The notes under the pieces are model-generated. The model was given only the letters and a program-made list of their open reading frames with translations, did no database searches and was not told the DNA's origin. 64,000 nt of DNA from Gammaproteobacteria bacterium. Lineage in GTDB: Bacteria; Pseudomonadota; Gammaproteobacteria; Thiohalobacterales; Thiohalobacteraceae. The stretch lies in NCBI GenBank assembly GCA_018819175.1, contig JAHJQQ010000002.1, positions 1 to 64,000 on the forward strand, in the 5' to 3' direction. Made by a program: the position numbers and the translations under genes. Each line of letters opens with the position of its first letter. The first letter of the stretch is position 1. Of this stretch, positions 1 through 8,640 are shown in pieces.

Positions 1-641
1 AATGCGAGCACATCGTCCCCAACCAGCACTGGAGGCAGATCAAATATGATTATTCTGGATGGGTAGCGATTTTTTAGTTCGTCGACCAATTGTTGCATTC
101 CAGCCGAAGACAGAATCTCTGAGGACCCACTCTGTTTTTTTGGTTCTGGTAAGAGTAATAATCGGTTGATTCCTGGATTGACAAAAACTTCTTCCAGTTG
201 GACACGACCGGCAAGATAATCGCTAAGCCCCCATTGCGGCTGAAATCCGAAACGCTCATGCATACTTGGTTTTCGAAAATCCAGATCAACCAGTACCACA
301 GTGTAATCCAGCTTCAGCGCTATACTGATGCTGAGGTTGATTGCCGTCAGGGTTTTGCCTTCATTCGGCTTAGGACTGGTAACCGCCAGGGTTGTCCATC
401 TGTTTTGTTGCATCTGCTCTAATACACGAGTCCTTAGCACCTTATAAGCATTAGTAATGACCTTATCCGTATCGGGAGTAAGAACATGGTTTTTCTGGAG
501 ATGCTTATTGGATAACGTGACAATGCGGCTCTCTGTGTACTCAATTTTTCCAGCTACATCCGTATTTGATTCCGCCTGCCCAAAAGACGGTCCAGTACGA
601 TCTAGCATAGCAACAGCTTTTTCTATGTAATCCATACTCAT
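1..641 (-). CDS. Exopolysaccharide tyrosine autokinase (BY-kinase), partial
   Basis: Cytoplasmic P-loop tyrosine kinase of the Wzc/CpsD type, expected to act with the adjacent chain-length protein in polysaccharide export. The start (ATG at 641, reading MSMDYIEKAV) is inside the window; the C-terminus lies beyond the left edge, so only about 213 residues are seen. A Walker A loop (SPKPNEGKT, near residue 102) and a Walker A' strand (VVLVDLDFRKP, near residue 128) are visible, followed by a hydrophobic strand ending in FDLPP (Walker B-like). The gene begins 1 bp after the stop of the chain-length gene, so the two are translationally linked. This pairing is typical of EpsG/EpsF-type proteins of exosortase-linked polysaccharide loci, although no exosortase is visible here. 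Confidence 0.85.
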   Translation of the reverse strand, partial: MSMDYIEKAVAMLDRTGPSFGQAESNTDVAGKIEYTESRIVTLSNKHLQKNHVLTPDTDKVITNAYKVLRTRVLEQMQQNRWTTLAVTSPKPNEGKTLTAINLSISIALKLDYTVVLVDLDFRKPSMHERFGFQPQWGLSDYLAGRVQLEEVFVNPGINRLLLLPEPKKQSGSSEILSSAGMQQLVDELKNRYPSRIIIFDLPPVLVGDDVLA

Positions 642-642
642 C

Positions 643-2043
643 CTACCCTCTGATCTCAGGGATTATGGCAAGAGGTGGTGCCTTGAAGATCGTCGCAAGC
701 TCTTTGGGTCCAAATATCCTTTTGTCCAGATACTCCGCTAGAGCAGCAATGCTGATACCAACACCAAGCGCAAAGGTTAACCCTAACAACATTATGGCGG
801 GTATATTAGGTTCACTGGGCGTACTAGGATAGATGGCTGGTTCAATGAGTATAAAGCGCTCTGCCTTCTGCTCCCGTTCAAGTTCCTCAGCAAGCTTCGC
901 GCTTGTCAGTTTATTCATGATGTCACTATATTTGCTAGTAGCATGGTCTAGGTCACGAGTCAGTGCTGAATATTCTCTTTCGACGTTTGGAGACTGAGCG
1001 AGGCGTGATTGGTACTCAGAAATTTTACGATTAAGATCGGCGCGCTGTGTGCGTACTGCGCCAATTTCGCCAGAAACTTGCTGTAATTCCGATTTCAATT
1101 CCAAGTATTCAGGATCACTGCTAGTGGTTTCATATACTGCCGAGCCCCCGGATTGATTAGCTCCGGCCTCCAGTGATTCTACTGTTCGCTTCAGACGCAC
1201 TACGTCTGGATGTATGTCAGAATATTTATCACGTGCGGCAGCCAAATCTGCACGCGCTTTCGCAAGCAGGGCGGATGACCCAAAACCGGTTAACCGACTT
1301 TTCAGGTATGTGTAACGCGACTCCAAAGGAGGTAGCTTCGCGTCAAGTAGTCCAAGTTGCTGCTGGGCATCAGCTAGCATTCTTGAAGTAGCCTCAAAGG
1401 TATCTGGCAAGGCTCCAGCATTTTTTACCTTAAAAGCAGCGACCTTAGCCCCTAGTTCAGAAATCTGAGTCTGCAACCGTTGAGCCTCAGCTTCTAGAAA
1501 TGATGATGTTTGCTGTGTCTCCTCCGTTCGGCTTCTGCGATTCTCATTTAGATAGAGTTCTGCAAGCTCCGCGGTGACTGACTGGGCAAGTTTGGGGGAT
1601 TCGTTCTTGTAAGAGACTGTAAATGCGATCGTCGGAGTGCTGGATCTACCCGTTTTCGGATCAACTACATCAGCACTAACCATGGTTATGACGATATCCT
1701 CGCGCATTTTCGCCAAGATCTCTTGCTGATTCTCGATAGTTCTAATACCTGCGTAGAGATCAAATTCTTCAGCCATCGCCCATAAATTATCCCGAGTCAT
1801 GACTCGATTTTGAATAATCTGGATGCGCTCTGCTGCATAACCCATGACTGTCGAAGTCACAAGATTTTGAGGTATGTCTTGCTGCTCAATCAATATCTTA
1901 GCGGTTGAAATATAGGCAGGTGGCAATATATATGCAATGGCGCCACTCATGAGCAGTATGAGTGCAGCGGGAATCAGTATATGCAATTTCCGCCTGCGCA
2001 ATATCGCTCCAAAATCTTCTAATATCAATGGATTATCTGACAT
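643..2043 (-). CDS. Polysaccharide chain-length determinant (Wzz/GNVR family)
   Basis: Inner-membrane polysaccharide co-polymerase thought to set polymer length together with the tyrosine autokinase encoded just downstream. The 466-residue protein has the expected order: a short cytoplasmic N-terminus, a membrane helix at about residues 20-42, a long periplasmic region with heptad-rich coiled-coil stretches (about 165-400), a P-rich motif (YPSTPSEPN) just before the second helix at about 430-450, and a short cytoplasmic tail. The motif SPNVEREYSALTRDL near residue 350 matches the GNVR tyrosine-kinase-type subfamily. An upstream gene at 2172-2876 on the same strand may belong to the same transcription unit. 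Confidence 0.85.
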   Translation of the reverse strand: MSDNPLILEDFGAILRRRKLHILIPAALILLMSGAIAYILPPAYISTAKILIEQQDIPQNLVTSTVMGYAAERIQIIQNRVMTRDNLWAMAEEFDLYAGIRTIENQQEILAKMREDIVITMVSADVVDPKTGRSSTPTIAFTVSYKNESPKLAQSVTAELAELYLNENRRSRTEETQQTSSFLEAEAQRLQTQISELGAKVAAFKVKNAGALPDTFEATSRMLADAQQQLGLLDAKLPPLESRYTYLKSRLTGFGSSALLAKARADLAAARDKYSDIHPDVVRLKRTVESLEAGANQSGGSAVYETTSSDPEYLELKSELQQVSGEIGAVRTQRADLNRKISEYQSRLAQSPNVEREYSALTRDLDHATSKYSDIMNKLTSAKLAEELEREQKAERFILIEPAIYPSTPSEPNIPAIMLLGLTFALGVGISIAALAEYLDKRIFGPKELATIFKAPPLAIIPEIRG

Positions 2044-2171
2044 TACTACACCACTCTAAACGTTCATTGAAAATGTACTAAAAAATCCACAACATAACCA
2101 GTGGCAGGCTCACACCACCAGCCTGTGGCTACGTTGCGGATCTGTGTTGTTGTGAAGCTGATCTATAGAGT

Positions 2172-2876
2172 TTATAAATCATTCCGCCGTGAAACTGACA
2201 CAAGTCCTAACAATGCAAGGCCTGCCAATGTGATTGTAACAAAGGGAGACCTCACAACCTCAGCTACAAGGGGCTTCTCAACATTCAATGAATTATCCTC
2301 GCTTTCTGCGGACGACGCATCAATATTGTTCGCCAATTTGTCGACACTGGATAAAGGCAATGTAGTAGGTTTTACGCCTTCTCTGCCAGAGGAATTACCT
2401 TCCAGTTGCCGACCCAAGGATTTTGAGGGACTAACACTATTCCAAGTCAAAGTGATCTTGGGTAGGAAATAGGCACTCAAATCCTTATTTGTTGTGGTAT
2501 CCGCCAGTGCTAAGTCGGAATCTAGTTCGTAACCCCGCTGTCCACGCTGTCCTTCACTTACCTCAGTCCGCTCTATCATATTCGATAAAGCTATCGACTG
2601 ATTAGGAGAAAAGTTCAGATATAACTTTGGCCCAACATGCCCGATTTGCGTATTTTCTGGGTTAGCCTGCAAAGCGCCTGAGAAACCAGTGAGAACCAAA
2701 ACACCTGTTAGTAATACCAACAATCGAGGAAGTATAGGTTGTCTATTAGTGTTAAGAATACCTTTTATTAACAATAAGATTGGGAAGGGGGTATGTGAAT
2801 GCCGCCGCTTATTATTAGTATCGAACATGACGTGCTCCATGATTACCGGACTATTACTGCCCGTAGCAATACTCAC
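2172..2876 (-). CDS. Secreted protein with PEP-CTERM-like C-terminal tail
   Basis: No recognised catalytic domain. The 234-residue protein has a long basic N-terminus, then a signal-like hydrophobic segment (about residues 50-66, LLVLLTGVLVLTGFSGALQA) with a plausible cleavage site after ALQA. The central region is low in hydrophobicity and rich in Ser, Glu and Asn. The C-terminus is a hydrophobic helix (TITLAGLALLGLVSVS) followed by RRNDL. That layout resembles the PEP-CTERM sorting tail recognised by exosortases, but the usual Val-Pro-Glu-Pro motif is absent, so the assignment is an inference helped by the neighbouring exosortase-type polysaccharide genes. The true start may be the internal Met at residue 13 or 17. 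Confidence 0.5.
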   Translation of the reverse strand: MSIATGSNSPVIMEHVMFDTNNKRRHSHTPFPILLLIKGILNTNRQPILPRLLVLLTGVLVLTGFSGALQANPENTQIGHVGPKLYLNFSPNQSIALSNMIERTEVSEGQRGQRGYELDSDLALADTTTNKDLSAYFLPKITLTWNSVSPSKSLGRQLEGNSSGREGVKPTTLPLSSVDKLANNIDASSAESEDNSLNVEKPLVAEVVRSPFVTITLAGLALLGLVSVSRRNDL

Positions 2877-3273
2877 TTCAAATTCTAGATAGTAACCACT
2901 CCAGCTTTTCCTTTATTAAAGTGGTTACCATCTTCATTAGTAAACTCTAATATATGATAAAAATCACGTCAAAACGTGACATATCATCATGTAGCAGACC
3001 ATGCTTCCCAGCGTATTCATGCTGCTAATTGTCCGTAAAATATTGCACCTTTCATGTAAGTAAATTGCCTACCGGTTCGTAATCTTTGCCTGTTATTTAT
3101 AAATGCCGGTTCAATTGCGCTTGAGGACTGGATTTGAAAATCCATATGAGATTGAAACCATTCTGTGCAGTAGCCATAAGTGATGGCGTCGACACCTTTA
3201 GTTCAGAGGTACCTAGCCTTTAAAAAGCAGATTGTGATAACAGGATATTGGTCAGGTGTGGGTCAAACGCGCC
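2877..3273. other. Intergenic region, no gene seen
   Basis: About 400 AT-rich bases between the polysaccharide locus and the methyltransferase gene. No ORF, tRNA or convincing terminator is visible. The only structure noted is a 16-nt self-complementary stretch (TGGATTT-GA-AAATCCA) near 3129. It should hold the promoter of the minus-strand gene starting at 2876. Confidence 0.5.
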
Positions 3274-4119
3274 TTACTTCTCCGCTGAAATAAAGCAGAC
3301 CCAGGCCGGATCAGCCTCGCCGTGCTCAGCCGGCTCAAAGTTGCCATCCCCCTCATTGGTATCTTCTTCCGTGCCTTGCCAGTAGACAGTGACTTTTTGG
3401 AACCCGGCCTCGACCAGGATTTCCTGGAGCTCGGGCAAGGACCATAACCGCCAATCATAGGTGAAAGCGCGCTTGAGCTTGGAGCCATCCGGGAAGTGGA
3501 AGTGTATATGACAGAGGATCTCACCCGTTATGGGGTCGTAGCGATCCTGGTCCCACACATAGGTGAATTTCTTGTGTTCAGTGCGTTCTGTCATCTCACG
3601 GATGGCTTCATAACCACCGAAGGCGTCCATGATCAACACGCCATCATCAACCAGTGCCTTGTGGGCGCACTCAAAGTAACGTCGCAGTTGGGCGCGATCC
3701 TTGAAACACTGGTAGCTGAAGTTCATTGCCAGCAGCAGATCGACCGGCTCCAGATCCACGCTGAGAACATTCCCCTCCACCAGCGTAACGCGGCGCTGAT
3801 CGCTCAACGGGATCTTGGATAGATTGTTTGCGCGACCCCAGGCAAGCACTTCGGCATCAAGATCGACACCGACGGCATGGTTATCACGCCGTCTTTGTAC
3901 CCATTCGCAGCACATCGCCGCCGTGCCGCAGAAGTCCTCGCGTAAGTGGTGAGCCGTACGCCCGCGCAGTCGCTTGAAGGTCGCATCGACGAAGTCAAAC
4001 TCAAAATCGGTATCCTGCACCGACTTCTGATACAGCTTGTGCCGATCAGCGCGTTCTGCCTGGGTGAGTTTTCCGGTGGATTTAGGCGTTTTGGCTGTGA
4101 TTGAGTTGTGTTTTTTCAT
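3274..4119 (-). CDS. Class I SAM-dependent methyltransferase
   Basis: Predicted soluble methyltransferase of unknown substrate, 281 residues. The SAM-binding fold is visible as a variant motif I region (HHLREDFCGTAAMCCEW, about residues 57-73), a second strand ending in an acidic residue (HAVGVDLDAEVLAWG), a third strand with acidic residue (VTLVEGNVLSV) and motif IV (VDLLLAMNFSYQCF), followed by LVDDGVLIMDAFGG. The C-terminal half has beta strands typical of the substrate lid and ends in an acidic stretch. The N-terminus is lysine-rich. It lies on the same strand 56 bp downstream of the TauD-like gene, so co-transcription is plausible. The substrate cannot be read from sequence. Confidence 0.75.
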   Translation of the reverse strand: MKKHNSITAKTPKSTGKLTQAERADRHKLYQKSVQDTDFEFDFVDATFKRLRGRTAHHLREDFCGTAAMCCEWVQRRRDNHAVGVDLDAEVLAWGRANNLSKIPLSDQRRVTLVEGNVLSVDLEPVDLLLAMNFSYQCFKDRAQLRRYFECAHKALVDDGVLIMDAFGGYEAIREMTERTEHKKFTYVWDQDRYDPITGEILCHIHFHFPDGSKLKRAFTYDWRLWSLPELQEILVEAGFQKVTVYWQGTEEDTNEGDGNFEPAEHGEADPAWVCFISAEK

Positions 4120-4175
4120 GCGTGGCGTTATGCCACAGACACCCTCTCAGGTAAACCCCTGAAGTGAAATATGAC

Positions 4176-5093
4176 TCAAGTTTCGCAGACACGCTCGTAG
4201 TAACGTGCCCGATACAGTAGTCGCGGCGGCTGTCCCGGCAAATCCTTAAAACCGGCCCGATCATGCAGCACATTATTACTGACCAGGCCCATCCCTGCTT
4301 CCAGGCGACCACGATAGATAGTCGTCATGTCACTCGCGAGCAGGTTTTCCAGACACTGCACGGCCTCTTGGACGAGCAGGTCAGGCGACCAGGCGATACT
4401 GTGAGTGCGTGCCGTGTAGCGCATATGCAGAGCACCCGTGTGCGGGTGAGTCGAGAACACCGGACCGACGCTATCTGGACGTGCCTCAATGCCGGCTTGT
4501 TTGCGAGCGGGGATGGTCATGGCATCGGGATTCATCAGGGCTTGGATATAGGCAGGATTAGTATCGCGGAGATGAATATAGGCCAGTTCCGGATCAAGCA
4601 GCGCGTTCTCTCCACCTTCGCTGGCGGGATGCACGCAATGCAGCAGTAATCCATAAATCTGCCGTTCGGGTGGATTGTAATAACCATCGGTGTGCCAATG
4701 GATGGGACGATCGGTGTAGGGAATATAGTGCGGATGCGCACCTTCGGCATTCACGGCCAAAGAGGTAATGCCGTCATCATCGGCCAGCCAGTTATGATCC
4801 AATCGCAGCAGACCCAGCTGCTGCCCTAGCAGCCGAGGTATATCTTTGTCGGGCTCACTGCCACGCTGACTGGCATACAAGGCCATATTGTTGTGCCGGC
4901 AATGTTGGATCAATGCCGCCCGCTCTGAGTCGCTCAAGCGGCGCGGGTCTCGGACCTCGACCACCAGTCCGCCGAGTCCCTGAGGCAGCGTGCTGAATTT
5001 CCAGTCCCGCCAACGAAGATATGACTCAGAATCCTGTAAATTGGTAAACACTGTAGATTTCGCAACAGCAGCGGATGATACAGCGTGAGGCAT
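4176..5093 (-). CDS. TauD/TfdA-family Fe(II)/2-oxoglutarate dioxygenase (copy 1)
   Basis: Predicted non-haem iron, 2-oxoglutarate-dependent oxygenase of unknown substrate, 305 residues. The facial triad is visible: WHTDG supplies His134 and Asp136, and the distal His is in SNNVLHDRAGF (His277), followed by the 2-oxoglutarate-binding Arg region RLLYRARYYE (about 291-300). A clear paralogue lies at 44066-44998, sharing HTDGYYN, LADDDGIT or YADDDGIT, PYT-R, EGGEN and YRARYY segments. The second copy is divergent from dsrA, which suggests this family has a role tied to sulfur-oxidiser physiology rather than taurine use; that is an inference. The start Met precedes PHAVSSAAVAK and the upstream gap holds a divergent promoter with yhcC. 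Confidence 0.8.
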   Translation of the reverse strand: MPHAVSSAAVAKSTVFTNLQDSESYLRWRDWKFSTLPQGLGGLVVEVRDPRRLSDSERAALIQHCRHNNMALYASQRGSEPDKDIPRLLGQQLGLLRLDHNWLADDDGITSLAVNAEGAHPHYIPYTDRPIHWHTDGYYNPPERQIYGLLLHCVHPASEGGENALLDPELAYIHLRDTNPAYIQALMNPDAMTIPARKQAGIEARPDSVGPVFSTHPHTGALHMRYTARTHSIAWSPDLLVQEAVQCLENLLASDMTTIYRGRLEAGMGLVSNNVLHDRAGFKDLPGQPPRLLYRARYYERVCET

Positions 5094-5154
5094 GATGGTT
5101 ATCCTTGATAAATGGCAGCCCTGGGAAACCTATCAAGCTGCCGCTTGGTCACCA

Positions 5155-5168
5155 TTGACCCAGGTCAA
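5155..5168. promoter_or_regulatory. FNR/DNR-like palindrome upstream of yhcC-ubiUV
   Basis: The perfect inverted repeat TTGACCCAGGTCAA lies between the divergent TauD-like gene and yhcC, 66 bp before the yhcC ATG. It has the TTGAC-N4-GTCAA form seen in CRP/FNR-superfamily sites (FNR consensus TTGAT-N4-ATCAA). An anaerobic activator here would suit ubiUV, which work in oxygen-independent ubiquinone synthesis. The identity of the regulator is inferred. Confidence 0.5.
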
Positions 5169-5234
5169 ATCGTCCCATCCCTGTGTATGACAATCTGCAC
5201 CGCTCCCAATGCAAATGCAGATTGATTCTCATTC

Positions 5235-6182
5235 ATGACACTGGCCGATTATGTAACGACCTTTGGGCAGGATTTACTCGCCCGCCATGGTGAACGTGTG
5301 CATAAGCTCGCCATCAATGCCGGCTTTACCTGCCCGAACCGCGATGGCTCCAAAGGCATCGGTGGTTGCACCTTCTGTAATAACGCCTCTTTCAGTCCAA
5401 CCGCACGTAACGCACCCAGTGTCACCACGCAACTCGCCGCTGGGCGAAAAGTGCTCGCCAAGCGTACCGGCGCCCGGCGCTTCATTGCCTATTTCCAGGC
5501 CTATACCAATACCTATGCCGACGTTCAGACACTGTCCACGCAATATGCCGAGGCGCTTGCGGAGCCGGATGTCGTGGGTATCGCCATCGGCACACGTCCC
5601 GATTGCGTCCCGCCCGCTGTACTAGACTTGTTATCCGACATTCAATCACGCGGCTATGAGGTTTGGCTGGAGTTGGGATTGCAATCTGCCTTCGACGAGA
5701 CCTTGTTACGCGTCAATCGTGGCCATGGCTTCGCTGAATATGCCGCCACTACCCAAGCCGCGCGATTACGTGGCATACCGATTTGTACTCACCTGATCGC
5801 TGGACTGCCGGGAGAAACAGGTGCACATGTGCAGGAGACATTGGCGCGCGTCCTGGAGCTTGGTGTGGATGGCCTGAAGCTGCATCCCCTGCATGTTGTC
5901 AAAGGCACGCAGCTGGCCAATGAATGGCGGCGTGGCGAGTACAGTCCATTGGCCCTTAATGATTACATCCGTATTGCCGCCGATGTGGTCAAAGCAACAC
6001 CCGCTTCCGTGGTCTTTCACCGCCTCACCGGCACTGCCGCTGCTAATCTTCTGCTGGCACCGGCCTGGTGCAGTCGCAAATGGCAGGTACTCAACGGTAT
6101 CGAGAGAGAACTTGCGCAACGAGCGACTTGCGCATCGCCCCAACCAGCTACAACCTACTTATCAATCGCGAGGTCACACTGA
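5235..6182 (+). CDS. yhcC: TIGR01212-family radical SAM protein, YhcC-like
   Basis: Cytoplasmic radical SAM iron-sulfur protein, 315 residues. The N-terminus carries the cluster cysteines in the family's characteristic spacing, in CPNRDGSKGIGGCTFCNN (about residues 33-50). The TIM-barrel core follows, with motifs such as GTRPDCVP, WLELGLQS and HLIAGLPGET. The family is related to the Elp3-like radical SAM group, and its substrate is not established. The stop codon overlaps the ubiU start by one base (TGATG at 6180-6184), indicating translational coupling. Sharing an operon with ubiU and ubiV suggests a link to anaerobic metabolism, which is an inference. Confidence 0.85.
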   Translation: MTLADYVTTFGQDLLARHGERVHKLAINAGFTCPNRDGSKGIGGCTFCNNASFSPTARNAPSVTTQLAAGRKVLAKRTGARRFIAYFQAYTNTYADVQTLSTQYAEALAEPDVVGIAIGTRPDCVPPAVLDLLSDIQSRGYEVWLELGLQSAFDETLLRVNRGHGFAEYAATTQAARLRGIPICTHLIAGLPGETGAHVQETLARVLELGVDGLKLHPLHVVKGTQLANEWRRGEYSPLALNDYIRIAADVVKATPASVVFHRLTGTAAANLLLAPAWCSRKWQVLNGIERELAQRATCASPQPATTYLSIARSH

Positions 6183-7177
6183 TGGAACTGGTCTGTCCCG
6201 CCGGAAATCTTCCTGCCCTGAAGGCAGCCATCGATAACGGTGCTGATGCAGTTTATCTGGGGTTCAAGGATGACACCAATGCACGGCATTTCGCCGGCCT
6301 GAATTTCGATCTCAAGACCATCGCCCATGGCATCGAGTTCGCGCACAGCAAGCAGCGCCGCGTTTACCTGGCCCTTAATACCTATCCACAACCCGCGGGC
6401 TGGCAGCGTTGGCAAGCCGCTGTCGATACTGCTGCGGAGATCGGCATAGATGCGCTGATCGTCGCCGACATTGGTGTGCTCGACTACGCTGCCACACGCT
6501 GGCCCGATCTGCGACTACATCTGTCCGTACAGGGTTCCGCCACGAATCCTGGCGCGCTGCGCTTCTACCATGAACAGTTCAATATTCAGCGCGCCGTTAT
6601 ACCTCGTGTGTTGTCGCTGCGACAGATCCTGAGTCTGGTCGAAAAGAGTCCGGTCGCTATCGAGGTATTCGGCTTTGGCAGCCTGTGCGTCATGGTGGAA
6701 GGCAGATGCCTGTTGTCCTCTTACGCAACCGGTCAATCACCGAATACCTGTGGCGCCTGTTCACCGGCCAAGGCCGTGGAATGGCGCGAAACACCAAAGG
6801 GTCTGGAGACACGCCTCAACGGTGTGCTGATCGACCGTTTCACGCCCTTGGAAACGGCGGGCTATCCGACACTCTGCAAGGGTCGCTTCAAAGTCGAGGG
6901 GCAAACCTATTACGCCATTGAGGAACCTACCAGCCTCAACACGCTAGAGTTATTGCCACAACTACTCGAAGGTGGCATCGCCGCGATCAAGATTGAGGGG
7001 CGGCAGCGAAGCCCCGCCTACGTGACCCAGGTAACCAGTGTCTGGCGCGCCGCCATCGATGCCTGTCAACGGAACCCGAAACACTTCACACCTCACCCGA
7101 ACTGGATCGACACCTTGAGCAAGGTATCGGAAGGCACACAAACCACCCTGGGTGCGCTGCATCGACCCTGGCAATGA
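6182..7177 (+). CDS. ubiU: Ubiquinone anaerobic biosynthesis protein UbiU (U32 peptidase family)
   Basis: UbiU forms a heterodimer with UbiV that carries [4Fe-4S] clusters and is needed for oxygen-independent hydroxylation steps in ubiquinone synthesis. The chosen start (ATG at 6182) gives MELVCPAGNLPALKAA, the canonical U32 start, and overlaps the yhcC stop; longer upstream readings run through yhcC and are unlikely. Residues FGFGSLCVMVEGRC and CGACSPA (about 160-195) provide the four-cysteine region expected for the cluster, and GGIAAIKIEGRQRSPAYV near the C-terminus is typical of the family. The length of 331 residues matches UbiU of enterobacteria. Confidence 0.9.
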   Translation: MELVCPAGNLPALKAAIDNGADAVYLGFKDDTNARHFAGLNFDLKTIAHGIEFAHSKQRRVYLALNTYPQPAGWQRWQAAVDTAAEIGIDALIVADIGVLDYAATRWPDLRLHLSVQGSATNPGALRFYHEQFNIQRAVIPRVLSLRQILSLVEKSPVAIEVFGFGSLCVMVEGRCLLSSYATGQSPNTCGACSPAKAVEWRETPKGLETRLNGVLIDRFTPLETAGYPTLCKGRFKVEGQTYYAIEEPTSLNTLELLPQLLEGGIAAIKIEGRQRSPAYVTQVTSVWRAAIDACQRNPKHFTPHPNWIDTLSKVSEGTQTTLGALHRPWQ

Positions 7178-7205
7178 CGTCATAGCAAATTCAAAAGGTA
7201 TCGCA

Positions 7206-8135
7206 ATGCGCATCAAAGACATGAAACTTTCCCTGGGACCGATTCTGTATTACTGGCCGATGCAGCAGGTGTTCGACTTCTATGATTCCGTCGCCATCAG
7301 TCCTATCGATATTATCTATCTGGGTGAAACGGTCTGTTCCAAGCGTCGGCAGCTTCGTGAGCAGGATTGGCTGAGTATCGCGACACGGCTGCGAGCCGCC
7401 GGCAAGGAAGTGGTGTTCTCGACGCTCAACATGATCGAAGCGGATTCGGAGCTGCACAATCTGGAACGGCTCTGCGCCCAAAACGATTATCCGGTCGAGG
7501 CCAACGATATGGCAGCCGTGCAGGCGCATGCAGGCCGATCCTTTGTGGGCGGAGCAGCGCTCAATCTCTATAACCAACACAGCCTGCGACGACTGCATCA
7601 ACTCGGCATGCAGCGCTGGGTACTACCGGTTGAATTGTCCGACTCTACTCTCAGTGAACTTCAACAGCTGCGTCCGGAAGGTCTGCAGACAGAAGTGTTC
7701 GCCTATGGACGGTTACCACTTGCCTACTCTGCGCGCTGTTTCACGGCACGAGCCTACAACCGCGCCAAGGATGACTGCCAATTCGTGTGTCTCGAACACC
7801 CGGACGGTATGCTGCTCGCTACCCGCGAGGACCAGGATTTTCTCTGCCTGAACGGCATCCAGACACAATCCGCGCAGAGCTACAACCTGCTCCCCTATCT
7901 GCCCAGGCTGGCGGACCTCGGAGTTGACGTATTGCGTATCAGTCCCCAGTCAGAACACAGCCTGGAGATTATTGATATCTTCGCGAATTGCCGCAACGAC
8001 ACGTTGTCATTGGTGGACGGTACTAAACAATTGGAGGCGCTAATGCCGACGGGACCCTGTGATGGCTATTGGACTGGCGACGCTGGTCTGACTGTCAGCG
8101 CAAGCGGTGAGATACGCCTGACGGTCTCTGCGTGA
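7206..8135 (+). CDS. ubiV: Ubiquinone anaerobic biosynthesis protein UbiV (U32 peptidase family)
   Basis: Partner of UbiU in the oxygen-independent ubiquinone pathway. Starting at 7206 gives 309 residues with an AAAGG-like ribosome site; a second ATG at 7221 gives MKLSLGPILYYWP, closer to the E. coli start, so the first five residues are uncertain. The U32 fold is visible in the iterated strands (IIYLGETVCSKRR, VVFSTLNM, GGAALNLYN). Cysteines for the cluster occur in ARCFTARAYNRAKDDCQFVC (about residues 178-197) and near EDQDFLCLNG. The gene ends 41 bp inside the 3' end of the convergent ubiT gene. Confidence 0.88.
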   Translation: MRIKDMKLSLGPILYYWPMQQVFDFYDSVAISPIDIIYLGETVCSKRRQLREQDWLSIATRLRAAGKEVVFSTLNMIEADSELHNLERLCAQNDYPVEANDMAAVQAHAGRSFVGGAALNLYNQHSLRRLHQLGMQRWVLPVELSDSTLSELQQLRPEGLQTEVFAYGRLPLAYSARCFTARAYNRAKDDCQFVCLEHPDGMLLATREDQDFLCLNGIQTQSAQSYNLLPYLPRLADLGVDVLRISPQSEHSLEIIDIFANCRNDTLSLVDGTKQLEALMPTGPCDGYWTGDAGLTVSASGEIRLTVSA

Positions 8136-8640
8136 CCTGCTCATTGGCTGTTGCGAAGCGCTCAGCCAGTGCGAGCCAGCCATGGGCCTGCTGCTGCAAC
8201 CACTGCACGGCAGGCGGAGGCTCCCAGGCATCGAGGAAATTCTTCAGGTGCAGACCCAACTCGGTATCGCCTTCCAGACGCAGCCGACGCTGAAAAAACA
8301 AGCTATCTGCATCTTCTCGTTTACTCACAAGCAGCAGTAAATCATAGGCTGAGCCACGGATACTCACATCGGGAGAACGTGACCCCGTAACGGCACGTAG
8401 ATGCGAACCAGTACTGCTCATAATGAGATCGATGCCAGCATCTTGGACGGAAATCTGTAAAACCCGTTGATCGAGAAATGCCAGTTCACCCGTCGCCAGG
8501 GACGCTGCGAAGACCTGATTACAGAGTGCAATCATGCCGTGATTGCTCAGCGGACGCGGGATAAAACCCAAGGGCCGCAGCACAAAACCCGGCAGTGCGC
8601 GTATAAGTCGCCCCGATAAGCCAGGCTTCATGTTTTGCAT
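8095..8640 (-). CDS. ubiT: Ubiquinone anaerobic biosynthesis accessory factor UbiT (SCP2 domain)
   Basis: UbiT is an SCP2-fold lipid carrier required with UbiU and UbiV for anaerobic ubiquinone synthesis. The 181-residue protein begins with a proline- and arginine-rich amphipathic stretch (LPGFVLRPLGFIPRPL), typical of UbiT, followed by an SCP2 domain (about residues 45-145) containing GSHLRAVTGSRSPDVSIRGS and RLRLEGDTELGLHLKNFLD. The start at 8640 follows an AAAGGA site and overlaps pdxT by 13 bp; an alternative ATG at 8631 would give a 4-bp ATGA overlap. The gene is convergent with ubiV, so the three ubi genes sit together but in two operons. Confidence 0.87.
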   Translation of the reverse strand: MQNMKPGLSGRLIRALPGFVLRPLGFIPRPLSNHGMIALCNQVFAASLATGELAFLDQRVLQISVQDAGIDLIMSSTGSHLRAVTGSRSPDVSIRGSAYDLLLLVSKREDADSLFFQRRLRLEGDTELGLHLKNFLDAWEPPPAVQWLQQQAHGWLALAERFATANEQVTQRPSGVSHRLR

